From: Metabacillus sp. KUDC1714
Lineage (GTDB): Bacteria; Bacillota; Bacilli; Bacillales; Bacillaceae
DNA: 64,000 bases
NCBI RefSeq assembly: GCF_014217835.1
Contig: NZ_CP055263.1
Span: forward strand, 2,359,501-2,423,500
Direction of reading: 5' to 3'
Shown: in pieces, positions 20,475 through 29,551 of the stretch
Numbering within the stretch: position 1 is the first letter of the stretch
Layout: each line of letters opens with the position of its first letter
Notes under the pieces: generated by a model
The model's input: only the letters and a program-made list of their open reading frames with translations
The model's database searches: none
What the model was told of the DNA's origin: nothing
Position numbers and translations under genes: made by a program

Positions 20475-21860
20475 GTGAAAACAGTAATAGTCATTGGTGG
20501 CGGTATTACAGGATTATCTACGATGTATGAATTGTATAAATGGAAAAAAGCGAATCAATCGGATATGAGGCTTATTCTTGCAGAAGCATCTGCAGAGCTT
20601 GGTGGGAAAATTCGTACAGTAAAAAATAGTGGTTTTGTGATAGAAGCGGGAGCGGATTCAATTGTAACTCGGAAAGCGAATACGATGACATTTATTGAAG
20701 AACTCGGTTTGCAGAGTGAAGTCGTATACAATGCTACAGGCCGTTCGTTTATATATACAGAAGGTGAATTAAAGCAGATTCCTACTGACGCAGTTTTCGG
20801 AATTCCAGCAAGTGTTGAGTCGTTAGCGAAAAGCACACTTGTTTCTGCAGAAGGAAAAGTTGAGGCCCTGAAAGATCTTTATACAAAAAATGAGACGTTC
20901 ACCAAAGATGATTCTGTTGGAGCGTTTCTTGAACATTTTCTCGGAAAGGAATTAGTGGAAAAACAAATTGCACCAGTTCTCTCGGGTGTTTATTCTGGGA
21001 AACTAAGCGACTTAACACTTGCTTCAACATTGCCATATCTGCTTGAGTATAAAGACAAATACGGTAGTATTATAAAGGGTTTAGAAGCGAACAAGGAGAA
21101 ATTCCAGATCGGTGGAGAAAGGAAGTTTCTTTCTTTTAGAAGCGGTTTAGATACACTTGTTAATGCATTTGAAAATAAGCTTGGGGATGTTGAAATTTTA
21201 AAGAACACCAAAGTAAGTGAAATTGAAAAAGAGAATAACAGGTATAAGGTTTCTTTTGCGAATCAGGAAGTAATTGAAGCAGATCATGTGGTATTGAGTA
21301 TACCCCATACAGCTGCGGGGGAAATTCTCAATGATAAAGAAATCATAGGGGAGTTAGTCAAACTAAAAAGTAGCTCTTTGATCAGTGTTTATGTGGGATT
21401 TGATGTTCCTGATTCACTACTTCCAACAGAAGGAACTGGGTTTATTACTGCAAGCAATAATGAGTTGTCATGTAACGCATGTACATGGACAAGCAGGAAA
21501 TGGGAGCATACGTCAGAAAGTAAAAATTTGCTTGTAAGGCTGTTTTATAAAAGCAGTCATCCGGCATTTCAAGCTTTACAAAAAATGAATAAGGAAGAAA
21601 TTCTTCAAGCTGCACTGAGCGATATTAAAAAAGGCCTTGGTATTTCAGCTGAACCGATTACAAGTGAAATAACAAATTGGTCAGATCAGATGCCTAATTA
21701 TCGAATTACTCATTCGAAAAGTGTGGAAGCGATTGAAAATAAACTTGCTACAGCTTATCCAGGAATTATAATTGCTGGTTGCTCCTACTACGGTGTAGGC
21801 ATCCCAGACTGTATTGAAAATGGAAAAAATACTGCGCGAAAGATCATCGCATTACTATAA
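20475..21860 (+). CDS. hemY: Coproporphyrinogen III oxidase (HemY/CgoX)
   Basis: This 461-aa FAD enzyme of Gram-positive haem synthesis oxidises coproporphyrinogen III to coproporphyrin III at the cytosolic face. The dinucleotide-binding motif VIGGGITGLS is at the N-terminus. AELGGKIRT and GFVIEAGADS follow, and the C-terminal FAD block reads IIAGCSYYGVGIPDCIENGKN. The start is GTG behind AGAGGTG. It stands alone here, away from hemE and hemH, with which it is grouped in B. subtilis. Confidence 0.9.
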   Translation: MKTVIVIGGGITGLSTMYELYKWKKANQSDMRLILAEASAELGGKIRTVKNSGFVIEAGADSIVTRKANTMTFIEELGLQSEVVYNATGRSFIYTEGELKQIPTDAVFGIPASVESLAKSTLVSAEGKVEALKDLYTKNETFTKDDSVGAFLEHFLGKELVEKQIAPVLSGVYSGKLSDLTLASTLPYLLEYKDKYGSIIKGLEANKEKFQIGGERKFLSFRSGLDTLVNAFENKLGDVEILKNTKVSEIEKENNRYKVSFANQEVIEADHVVLSIPHTAAGEILNDKEIIGELVKLKSSSLISVYVGFDVPDSLLPTEGTGFITASNNELSCNACTWTSRKWEHTSESKNLLVRLFYKSSHPAFQALQKMNKEEILQAALSDIKKGLGISAEPITSEITNWSDQMPNYRITHSKSVEAIENKLATAYPGIIIAGCSYYGVGIPDCIENGKNTARKIIALL

Positions 21861-21864
21861 CTTA

Positions 21865-21942
21865 AGGCTATGTAAAAATCTGATTGTTGTTTTTGTACTT
21901 TGTTGATTTGAGCGGAATCAACAACCAAGTTTTACAGAGCCT
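21865..21942. repeat. Miniature inverted-repeat element R3, copy 1
   Basis: Ends AGGCTATGTAAAA and TTTTACAGAGCCT are terminal inverted repeats with one mismatch. Inside, TTGTTGATT and AATCAACAA form a second stem around TGAGCGG. Related elements lie at 30709-30812 and 34481-34579. Confidence 0.65.
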
Positions 21943-21953
21943 ACGTAAAAAAG

Positions 21954-21986
21954 CAGGACAGTTTATGTAGAACTGTTCTGTTTTTT
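21954..21986 (+). terminator. Intrinsic terminator of hemY
   Basis: CAGGACAGTT pairs with AACTGTTCTG around TATGTAG and is followed by TTTTTTATTA. Confidence 0.8.
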
Positions 21987-22014
21987 ATTACGTAGATTCA
22001 AGCATCAGAAACTT

Positions 22015-22054
22015 CGACAAGTATCAACAAAAACTGGGTAGTGACAGGCACTAC
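22015..22054 (+). repeat. ACAGG-loop repeat R4, copy B
   Basis: CGACAA, ATCAACAAA and a hairpin GTAGTG-ACAGG-CACTAC match copy A at 18044-18082 in order and spacing, but the stem bases differ in a compensatory way. It lies in the leader of the fusion gene that follows. Confidence 0.6.
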
Positions 22055-22202
22055 GCTTGACCTACAATTTTAATAACCAATTAGTAAAAAATAGTACGTT
22101 TTGCACAATACAATCGCGGATATTCTAAGTAGAATGGATATGTGTTGGGAATGAAGTAAAAATTTTACAGGTTTGTTAATTTACTGAGAAAGGAAAATAA
22201 AT

Positions 22203-24842
22203 GTGGAATATTTAAATCCTTCTGTTAACAAGATTATGGGCCTATTTCATTTGAATAAAGTTTTTACAAAAGGGGAGAGCTACTACATATTTGATGGAAA
22301 ACAAAGATATACAGATTTCATCGCGCAATATGGCGCACTTCCTCTAGGTTATAATCATGAAGAAATTTGGCAAAGTATAACCCAATTTAAAGAAGATAAA
22401 ACTCCGAGCCTTTGCCAGCCTTCAATTCCATTGGTAACTCAAGAGTTAGCTAGTCAACTAACTAACTTATTTCCTGGTGATTTAAATATATGTACTTTTG
22501 CCCAAAGCGGAGCAGAGTCGATTGAAGCAGCTATAAAGTTAGCTCGAGCAAAAACAAAGAAAGAAAAAATTCTGTCTTGTCATAAAGGTTTTCATGGCAA
22601 GACACTAGGTGCACTTTCTGCAACTGGGCAAGCACAATATCAAGAGCCATTTTTTATTCAGCAAGATGTGTTTTTAAAGATTCCATATAATGATCTTCTA
22701 GCACTCCAGGAGGCTCTTGAACGACATAGTGAGGAAATAGCTGCATTTATTGTTGAGCCTATACAGGGAGAAGGCGGCGTAAGGATTCCTCATAAACAAT
22801 ATCTCTCTAAGGCTATTGAATTATGCAGACAATATGATGTATTAGTGATAGTAGATGAAATTCAGACCGGTTTAGGCAGACTAGGGAATTGGTCTGTTAC
22901 GACTGAGGAAAACTTATTGCCGGACATGGTAACCCTATCAAAAGCATTAGGGGGAGGCCTTGTTCCAATATCAGTATGTATTAGCCGTTCTTCCATTTGG
23001 ACAGAAGATTTTGGATTTAACCATAGTTCCACATTTGCAAATAATAATTTCACCTCTAGTGTGAGTTTATCTTTTATCAATTATTTGAAAAAAAATGATG
23101 AATTATTTACAGAAGTAAAACAAAAGGGCTCGTATTTCAAAGCGAAACTGGAGGACATACATAAGAAATGGCCTTGTGTAATTCGCGAAGTGCGCGGTAA
23201 TGGATTGATGCTTGCCGTTGAATTTGAAGTAATTGATGCTGGTGACTCATTTGAGATCGCAAATATGACAAGTGCTGGGGGAATCGGATATTTACTAAGT
23301 GGCTATTTGTTAAATGTTCATCAAATACGGGTGATGCCATTTTTAAATGACTCTCTTACAATTCGAATTCAGCCACCGCTAATCATCAATAAACAAGAGA
23401 TTGATCGATTTATAGAAGTATTTAACGAATTATGTGAGATTTTATACAGACGAGATTTTTATTTAATTTATCGCTATACAACTGGTGATTATAGAAAGCC
23501 TGAGTTCATTAAAGATTACCGTCACTATTATTCACCAATTATATCATCCTTATTAGATGAAAGTGATAAGCCAAAGACTTCCTTTGCCTTCTTATGTCAC
23601 TATCCTTCACCACAAGACTTAGTAACTAATACACCATCTTTTGAAAGGTTTTCAGATCATGAGCTCAGTAAAATATTTGAATGGCAGGCAGACTACTCTG
23701 GAGCCGGGGTACTATGTCATATGCCATCAGTTCGTACACCTGCAGGAGGCTATGCAGAGGGGTGGTTGATAGGTCTAACCTATGGAGGAAAAGAGATTTT
23801 AGAAAGACCAAGGAATGAAGTAGTAACTGCAATAAAAAAAGGCATTAAATTGGCAAAAGAACTCGGTGCCAATGTTGTTGGTTTAGGAGCATATACCTCA
23901 ATAGTTACTCGTGGTGGCTATGATCTACTTGACCAAAATATTACGTTAACAACCGGAAATACATTAACGATTATTACTGCCGTTGAAGCATTGATTGAAT
24001 CTGCCAAAAAAAAGGGGCATGACATTAATACAGCCAAAATAGGAATTTTAGGTGCAAATGGTTCAATTGGAAAAAAATGTGCGATGATTTTAGCTCAAAC
24101 TACTTCAAATATAACGTTGATCGGTAGAAATAGTAACCCTACTAAAAATATCGAAAGACTAAAACAGTTAGCCAACCTTATTTACGTGCATGCGTTATGC
24201 ATAAATGAGGAAGATGAAGGGGTTCGTAAGGAAGTTTTGTCAAAGCTTGAGCTAATGAAAGGTAAAAATCAATTAAATAATACTCCTTCAACAACAGCAA
24301 TAGAACAAGTACTCATGCAAAAGAATCCTGGTGAAGAGATTGAGTCTATTAACGTGATAGATGAAATAGAGGAGGTTTACAAGTTTTTAAAATTACAACC
24401 ACCAATTCATTATAGCGTAGAGATAAAAAATGAGATTAGTAATTTAGACATGATGATTACAGCAACAAGTTCGATGGAGGAAATAATTCCTGTTGATCAG
24501 ATAAAATATGGGGCTATTATTTGTGATGTATCACGTCCAGCTAATGTAGGACCATTAGTTAAAGAGCTAAGGAAAGATGTGCTAGTGATTGAAGGTGGCC
24601 TTGTCCAATACCCTGAACCTATTTCATTTGGGCAAAATCTAGGATATAAGCCTGGTGTGAATTTAGCTTGTTTATCTGAAACAATGCTTTTAGCTCTAGA
24701 AAATGAGAAGAAGAACTTTGGGATAGGTGGAAGAATCACAATGGAGGATATCTACTATATACAGAAAATTGCTAAGAAACATCAGTTTACGTTAGCAGAA
24801 TTAGATAGTTTAGATCTAAGCACAGAAATGGTGAAGGTTTAA
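22203..24842 (+). CDS. Class III aminotransferase fused to acyl-ACP-reductase-like domain
   Basis: This 879-aa protein has two enzymes in one chain. Residues 1-415 are a class III (ornithine/GABA-type) aminotransferase with SGAESIEAAIKLAR, DEIQTGLGR at 218-226 and the PLP lysine Lys247 in LSKALGGG. Residues 460-865 resemble cyanobacterial long-chain acyl-ACP reductase. The shared blocks are GLGAYTSIV, LTTGNTLTIITAVEAL, the NAD(P) motif GILGANGSIGKK (615-625), IEGGLVQYP and LACLSETMLLALE. Cys823 aligns with the acyl-thioester cysteine of that family. The predicted chemistry is reduction of an acyl thioester to an aldehyde, then transamination to an amine. A short insertion (about 665-745) splits the Rossmann part. 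The start is GTG behind GAAAGGA. It leads a gene cluster running to 30685. The domain calls are firm in outline; the substrate is unknown. Confidence 0.82.
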   Translation: MEYLNPSVNKIMGLFHLNKVFTKGESYYIFDGKQRYTDFIAQYGALPLGYNHEEIWQSITQFKEDKTPSLCQPSIPLVTQELASQLTNLFPGDLNICTFAQSGAESIEAAIKLARAKTKKEKILSCHKGFHGKTLGALSATGQAQYQEPFFIQQDVFLKIPYNDLLALQEALERHSEEIAAFIVEPIQGEGGVRIPHKQYLSKAIELCRQYDVLVIVDEIQTGLGRLGNWSVTTEENLLPDMVTLSKALGGGLVPISVCISRSSIWTEDFGFNHSSTFANNNFTSSVSLSFINYLKKNDELFTEVKQKGSYFKAKLEDIHKKWPCVIREVRGNGLMLAVEFEVIDAGDSFEIANMTSAGGIGYLLSGYLLNVHQIRVMPFLNDSLTIRIQPPLIINKQEIDRFIEVFNELCEILYRRDFYLIYRYTTGDYRKPEFIKDYRHYYSPIISSLLDESDKPKTSFAFLCHYPSPQDLVTNTPSFERFSDHELSKIFEWQADYSGAGVLCHMPSVRTPAGGYAEGWLIGLTYGGKEILERPRNEVVTAIKKGIKLAKELGANVVGLGAYTSIVTRGGYDLLDQNITLTTGNTLTIITAVEALIESAKKKGHDINTAKIGILGANGSIGKKCAMILAQTTSNITLIGRNSNPTKNIERLKQLANLIYVHALCINEEDEGVRKEVLSKLELMKGKNQLNNTPSTTAIEQVLMQKNPGEEIESINVIDEIEEVYKFLKLQPPIHYSVEIKNEISNLDMMITATSSMEEIIPVDQIKYGAIICDVSRPANVGPLVKELRKDVLVIEGGLVQYPEPISFGQNLGYKPGVNLACLSETMLLALENEKKNFGIGGRITMEDIYYIQKIAKKHQFTLAELDSLDLSTEMVKV

Positions 24843-24865
24843 AATGGAAGGAGATCATAAATCTA

Positions 24866-26032
24866 ATGTCAATTCAGACGAATCATTCTCTTAAACCAGA
24901 CCAGATTACATGGACTGAAGAAAAAATGGAAAATAGCATCTATCGTGATCAATGGTTGCTTTACACGACTAGTGATGAGGACTCGGAGTCAGAATTAAAG
25001 GCTTTACAAATTAAACCAAGTGACACAGTAGTATCAATCACTGGAAGTGGATGCCGGAGTCTATCTTTATTAGTTGATGGTCCTAAAAAATTAATATCTG
25101 TTGATGCAAATCCGAATCAAAACTTTCTTTTGGAATTAAAGATAGCCGCAATAAAGGAACTTAATCATGATGAGTGCCTATCCTTTTTAGGTATTAAACA
25201 AAGTGGAGTTTCTAGAAAAGAAGTATTTTACACCTTGCAACATCATCTTTCACCCCCTGCTCAAAAATTTTGGCAAACACATCTTTCAAAGATCGAAGAA
25301 GGAATTATCTTTTTAGGTAAGCACGAAATGTTTTATAAAAAATATTTAGGTTCACTTATATTTCGTGTGAAAAGGCCCCAATTTGAAAAACTATTAGAAT
25401 GTGAAAGTATTGAAGAACAAAGAAAATTTTACGAAGAGAAATGGAATACCCCCTTTTGGAGATGGTTAGTTCGAACATGTAGTAAAAAGAAATTTTTTGA
25501 AATATTTTTGGGAGATCCAAGTTATTTTAACCAAGTAGAGGATGGTTTTTCTATAGGGGATTATATGCTATCTCGTTTTGATCAATCATTTAAGGAACAT
25601 TTAGTTAGAGATAATCATTTTATGACTTTTTTATTTTGTAGCAAATATATGAATGAGGAAGCACTGCCAGTATATATACAAAAGAAACATTATGAAACGA
25701 TCAAAAAAAACATAGATTGTGTTGAGATTGTGACAGATAGAATCGATCAATTTTTAACACAATGTCCAAATGGTGTATTGGATAAATATTCACTTTCAGA
25801 TATTTCAGGATGGATTCCCAAAGAGGAGTTTGAAAAAATCCTATTCCATGTTGAACGTACGATGAGAAATAATGGGATTGTATGCTTTAGAAATTTCCTT
25901 GCCAAAAGGGATATACCTGTATCTAAGTTTCCTAGTCTATCAATTCAAAATGAAATGATGGAAAGATTAAATAAAGAGGATTGTGCTTTTGCCTTTACGT
26001 TTCAAGTAGCAAAAAAGGAGGTCATCCAATGA
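24866..26032 (+). CDS. DUF3419 / BtaA-like 3-amino-3-carboxypropyl transferase
   Basis: This 388-aa protein resembles the DUF3419 family of BtaA, which transfers the 3-amino-3-carboxypropyl group of S-adenosylmethionine to diacylglycerol in betaine-lipid synthesis. The SAM-binding region reads VVSITGSGCRSLSLL, then GPKKLISVDANPNQNFLLELKIAAIKEL, which closely follows the BtaA pattern. FWRWLVRTCSKKKFFEIFLG and the late LSDISGWIPKEEF block also fit. No BtaB N-methyltransferase is nearby, so the acceptor may not be diacylglycerol; an amine made by the upstream fusion is a possible acceptor (inference). It follows the fusion gene by 23 bp and overlaps the next gene by 4 bp. Confidence 0.72.
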   Translation: MSIQTNHSLKPDQITWTEEKMENSIYRDQWLLYTTSDEDSESELKALQIKPSDTVVSITGSGCRSLSLLVDGPKKLISVDANPNQNFLLELKIAAIKELNHDECLSFLGIKQSGVSRKEVFYTLQHHLSPPAQKFWQTHLSKIEEGIIFLGKHEMFYKKYLGSLIFRVKRPQFEKLLECESIEEQRKFYEEKWNTPFWRWLVRTCSKKKFFEIFLGDPSYFNQVEDGFSIGDYMLSRFDQSFKEHLVRDNHFMTFLFCSKYMNEEALPVYIQKKHYETIKKNIDCVEIVTDRIDQFLTQCPNGVLDKYSLSDISGWIPKEEFEKILFHVERTMRNNGIVCFRNFLAKRDIPVSKFPSLSIQNEMMERLNKEDCAFAFTFQVAKKEVIQ

Positions 26033-27192
26033 AAGCACAATATGAAATAGAACTGTTTGATCCTCAAAACAATACAAGAGCTTTTATTGTTATTGATAGG
26101 CTTATTGGTGGGCTGGCTGCCGGTGGTATTAGAATGAGTCCAAATGTAACAATGGATGAAATTCGTAGTTTGGCAGAAATAATGACTTATAAACATAGCA
26201 TGATGGATATTCCTTTAGGTGGAGCTAAAATAGGTATTGTTGGTGATCCAAATTCAAATCATAAACTGGAGAAAATAACAGCATTTGCTAAAATGGCAGA
26301 ACCTATTTTACGTTCCATGCTTTTAGTTGGTGAAGATATGGGGATGACGAGTTCGGATGTGAAGCATGTTTATAATAGCATTCAGTTTGATCCTAGCTCG
26401 CTTGTTATTGATCAGTTAAGTGAAAAAGGAATTGATATTAAATTACCAGAGGGAAAATCAATTGATGATTTATTAAGTGAAGAATTTATGGATTACTTAG
26501 CAGGATTTGGCTTAGTAGAGGCCATCGATGAATCAACAGATTTCTTACATTTAAATCTTCAAACTGTAAAAGTAGCAGTACAAGGGTTTGGAACAGTTGG
26601 TAATGGAATTATTCGCTTGCTTGCAGCAAAGGGTGTAAAAATATGTGCAATCAGTGACATAATTGGGACGGTTTATTCTGAAAATGGTTTTCGTTTTGAG
26701 GAATTAGAAAATGCTAGAACAGATAATGGCTTGATTCGTCGAGATCATTTGAGGCAATATACATTCTTAGAACCAAATGATATTTTAACTTTACCAGTTG
26801 ATATCTTAATTCCTGCAGCTGTATCTAACGTAATTACAGAAAAAAATGCAAATCAAATAACGGCAAAATTAATTGTAGAAGGCTCCAATATGCCAACAAC
26901 AAAGGAAGCTGATTATATATTAAAAAACAACCAGATTACAGTATTACCAGACTTTATAGTGAATTCTGGTTCCGCAACTGGTTTTGGTTTATTAATTACA
27001 GCTCAAGCTAATGTTGAGAATGTTCTTGATGAGTGTTCAAAACGGATTAGACAAAAGGTTAAACATCTTTTAGTGGAAAGTGTTAGGAAGGACAAAACAA
27101 CTAGAGAGATAGCAATGGAAATGGCTACTACTAACTTACAGCAAATCATTGATGCAGAAAGAGAAAAAAATACAACCAAAGCGAGTAGATAA
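26029..27192 (+). CDS. Glu/Leu/Phe/Val dehydrogenase family protein
   Basis: This is an amino-acid dehydrogenase of the Leu/Glu/Phe/Val family (387 aa), which interconverts an amino acid and a 2-oxo acid with NAD(P). The catalytic lysine is Lys67 in IPLGGAKIGIVGDP, and the GGIRM block and EDMGMTSSDV aspartate are present. The Rossmann motif is VAVQGFGTVGNGI. An insert (about 125-165) that is rich in Asp and Ser is unusual. The ATG at 26029 lies behind AAAAGGAGG and overlaps the upstream stop (ATGA). In this cluster it may recycle the amino donor for the aminotransferase or act on a pathway intermediate; both are inference. Confidence 0.85.
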   Translation: MKAQYEIELFDPQNNTRAFIVIDRLIGGLAAGGIRMSPNVTMDEIRSLAEIMTYKHSMMDIPLGGAKIGIVGDPNSNHKLEKITAFAKMAEPILRSMLLVGEDMGMTSSDVKHVYNSIQFDPSSLVIDQLSEKGIDIKLPEGKSIDDLLSEEFMDYLAGFGLVEAIDESTDFLHLNLQTVKVAVQGFGTVGNGIIRLLAAKGVKICAISDIIGTVYSENGFRFEELENARTDNGLIRRDHLRQYTFLEPNDILTLPVDILIPAAVSNVITEKNANQITAKLIVEGSNMPTTKEADYILKNNQITVLPDFIVNSGSATGFGLLITAQANVENVLDECSKRIRQKVKHLLVESVRKDKTTREIAMEMATTNLQQIIDAEREKNTTKASR

Positions 27193-27195
27193 ACG

Positions 27196-28416
27196 ATGGA
27201 AAAGACTATGGGAATTTCACAAAAAATTTATCTTTGGATGATTGGTCTTAGTGTTTTCTTTGTTATGCAGGATGGAACATTGCTTTATGTTTTGTTGCCT
27301 ATCATTCAGACAGATCTTCAAATAGAAATGTCTCATACTATTTGGATTATGAATGGGTATATATTACCTTTTGCTTTATTAATGCCGTTAGTAGGAGTTC
27401 TGTCCCAACGAATTGCTAATCAACGACTTTTCTTTTTGGGTATATTGTTGTTTAGCTTTGGCTCTTTGTGTGGAGCATTGAGTCCATCTTTTATATACCT
27501 GTTAATTGCACGTATTATTCAAGGAATTGGCTCGTCTATCATAGTTCCGATTAGCCTTGTACTCATGCTAAATCAGAGTGAAAAAGAGGATTATACAAAG
27601 GTAATTGGAATATGGGGAGCACTTAGTGCATTAGCAGCGTCAGCCGGGCCAATTTTGGGTGGAATCATAGGACAATTTGGACATTGGAAAGTCATTTTTT
27701 TCGTAAACTTAATTGTCTTTTTAATCATTCTCATTTGTTCAATCAGCATGCAAAAGCACTCTGATTCAGAATTGTTGGGAACGCTTGATTTTAAAGTTGT
27801 ATTGAAACGGTCAATTTTACTGTTTACTATGCTTTTAAATTTCGGAGTAGGATTTATATTAAATAGTATTTTATACGTTGAACCATTTATTTTATCCAAC
27901 TTTATTGATTCAACTTTTGGTATTGCAATCGGTGTGGTTCCTTTATGTATAAGTATTATTTTAGCAGCTGTTTTGATCAGAAGGCTGGAGAAACGATTTT
28001 CATTATTAAACCTGGCGATAGCAGGGGTGGTCTTCTTACTTTGTGGTTTGCTGTTTATCATCCTATCTGCGAGCTTTAATATATTAGCAATAGCGTTAGC
28101 TAACTTGTTTGTTGGATTAGGGTTGGGGCTCATTATCATAAGTAGTACATCACAGGCAATGATAGAGATGGAAATAAAGTATCATTGCTTTGTGTCATCC
28201 ATGATAAATATGTCACGCCTTCTTGGAGCAGTGATAGGAAGTACAATTTCTTCACAGGTTTACAACCATTTTGCGTTAAGCGACGTGAAACACGGTGCAA
28301 ATACCTTTTATACTTCCTTACTACTTCCGGCGACGGTGATTATGCTGATTCTCATTTACCAAGCATATTGGCAACGTAAAAATAAATCCTTTAATAATAT
28401 CCAGGAAGAGATGTAA
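27196..28416 (+). CDS. MFS transporter (drug/metabolite exporter type)
   Basis: This 406-aa major facilitator has about 12 membrane segments. The N-terminal half has IWIMNGYILPFALLMPLVG and RIIQGIGSSIIVPISL, and the motif C-like ALAASAGPILGGIIGQ in helix 5 indicates an exporter. It starts 3 bp after the previous stop without a clear ribosome binding site, so it is probably coupled to it. An in-frame ATG at 27208 is an alternative start. Its place in the operon suggests export of, or resistance to, the cluster's product. Confidence 0.88.
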   Translation: MEKTMGISQKIYLWMIGLSVFFVMQDGTLLYVLLPIIQTDLQIEMSHTIWIMNGYILPFALLMPLVGVLSQRIANQRLFFLGILLFSFGSLCGALSPSFIYLLIARIIQGIGSSIIVPISLVLMLNQSEKEDYTKVIGIWGALSALAASAGPILGGIIGQFGHWKVIFFVNLIVFLIILICSISMQKHSDSELLGTLDFKVVLKRSILLFTMLLNFGVGFILNSILYVEPFILSNFIDSTFGIAIGVVPLCISIILAAVLIRRLEKRFSLLNLAIAGVVFLLCGLLFIILSASFNILAIALANLFVGLGLGLIIISSTSQAMIEMEIKYHCFVSSMINMSRLLGAVIGSTISSQVYNHFALSDVKHGANTFYTSLLLPATVIMLILIYQAYWQRKNKSFNNIQEEM

Positions 28417-28489
28417 AAATGAGTAGGATAAACGTTTAATAGAAAAAGGATTATTTCGGGCTTTAAGGAAATGAAGGGGAGAAATAGAT

Positions 28490-29080
28490 ATGGCTAAACC
28501 AAATGTTGTAACGAAAGAAGAATTAATCGAAGCTGCGAAGCGTTGTATCGTTGAAAAGGGAATTCAAAATGTAACATTAAAATCTGTTGCAGAAGTAGCA
28601 GGAATTTCTCAAGGTACAGTCTATTACCATTTTCGAAGCAAGGATCAATTGATGATGGAGATTGTGAAGGATATAAGCACAACTTCTTGGAATAAATTAG
28701 ATAGTCTTGCTAAACAAAAAGAAAAAAGTAAAGAAGATTGGATGGAAAACGCACTAGATTCAGCTCAAGATCGAATCACAAAGGATAGTTACTATCATAA
28801 GTTGTTTTTGTCTTTAGCAGTTACTGGATTTAATAATGAACTGATGCGAGAAGAATTGGGAAACCTATTAAGTTATGAGAACCATGTCTTAAAACAACAA
28901 ATAAACACATTTATAGGAGATTCAACTCTACATGGGGTATCCACTGAGGTTTGGAGTGTATTACTTAACGCATTATTTGACGGTTTAGCCATTCAAGCTT
29001 TAATGCGCGAAGATACAGATTTTGATGGTGTTTTTCGTGATTTGCAATTTTTAATAAAGAATCTATTGGATAAATCATAG
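28490..29080 (+). CDS. TetR family transcriptional regulator
   Basis: This 196-aa protein has the N-terminal TetR helix-turn-helix: LIEAAKRCIVEKGIQNVTLKSVAEVAGISQGTVYYHFRSKDQL. The remaining helices form a ligand-binding domain of unknown specificity. It lies in the same direction as the cluster, 73 bp after the exporter gene, and is the obvious candidate regulator of it. A Shine-Dalgarno sequence AAGGGGAG precedes the ATG. I found no convincing palindrome to call as its operator. Confidence 0.9.
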   Translation: MAKPNVVTKEELIEAAKRCIVEKGIQNVTLKSVAEVAGISQGTVYYHFRSKDQLMMEIVKDISTTSWNKLDSLAKQKEKSKEDWMENALDSAQDRITKDSYYHKLFLSLAVTGFNNELMREELGNLLSYENHVLKQQINTFIGDSTLHGVSTEVWSVLLNALFDGLAIQALMREDTDFDGVFRDLQFLIKNLLDKS

Positions 29081-29116
29081 TATATGTAAACGAAAAATAA
29101 TAGAGGAGTGTTCTTC

Positions 29117-29491
29117 ATGTTTTTTCTGTTATGGGGACTATTAGTTTGGCTTGGAGCGACATTGATTTTTAGATTTGGTGGTCAATTCTTTTTTCTACAT
29201 GAACAACCAATGCTAATGATTATGTCATATATTTTGGTTGTACCATTAATTCTTGTTTTAACATTGCCAATATACAAGTGGAAAAAGGTTACAGCGAGTC
29301 AAAGAATAAAGGCTGCGATCTTTATTGCCCTACCTGGTATGCTGATTGATTCTATTGTTCTTATTTATTTCCAAGACATATTTACGAATCTTAGTCCTAA
29401 TACGGATAAATTTTTTGCTTCATGGTTGCTTTGGGCATACTCACTAATTTTATTATCTGGTTTTATTGGTAATCGTAATGAGTTAGAATAG
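29117..29491 (+). CDS. Small membrane protein, DUF5367-like
   Basis: This 124-aa protein has four hydrophobic segments with the topology of a small integral membrane protein. The start LLWGLLVWLGATLIFRFGGQFFF resembles the DUF5367 family, recalled from family knowledge only. An in-frame GTG at 29108 overlaps the GAGGAG ribosome binding site, so the ATG at 29117 with an 8-nt spacer is the start. It sits between the TetR and acyl-CoA dehydrogenase genes of the cluster. No function is known. Confidence 0.7.
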   Translation: MFFLLWGLLVWLGATLIFRFGGQFFFLHEQPMLMIMSYILVVPLILVLTLPIYKWKKVTASQRIKAAIFIALPGMLIDSIVLIYFQDIFTNLSPNTDKFFASWLLWAYSLILLSGFIGNRNELE

Positions 29492-29551
29492 CCAGAATCT
29501 ACACTAGTGGAATATCAGAAGGAATAAAAAATAGCTAGGGAGAGTGTAATC

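Noticed and set aside
27591..28139. Minus-strand frame of 182 codons opposite the MFS exporter gene
   Set aside because: Antisense to a typical membrane transporter; no start signal and no recognisable domain.
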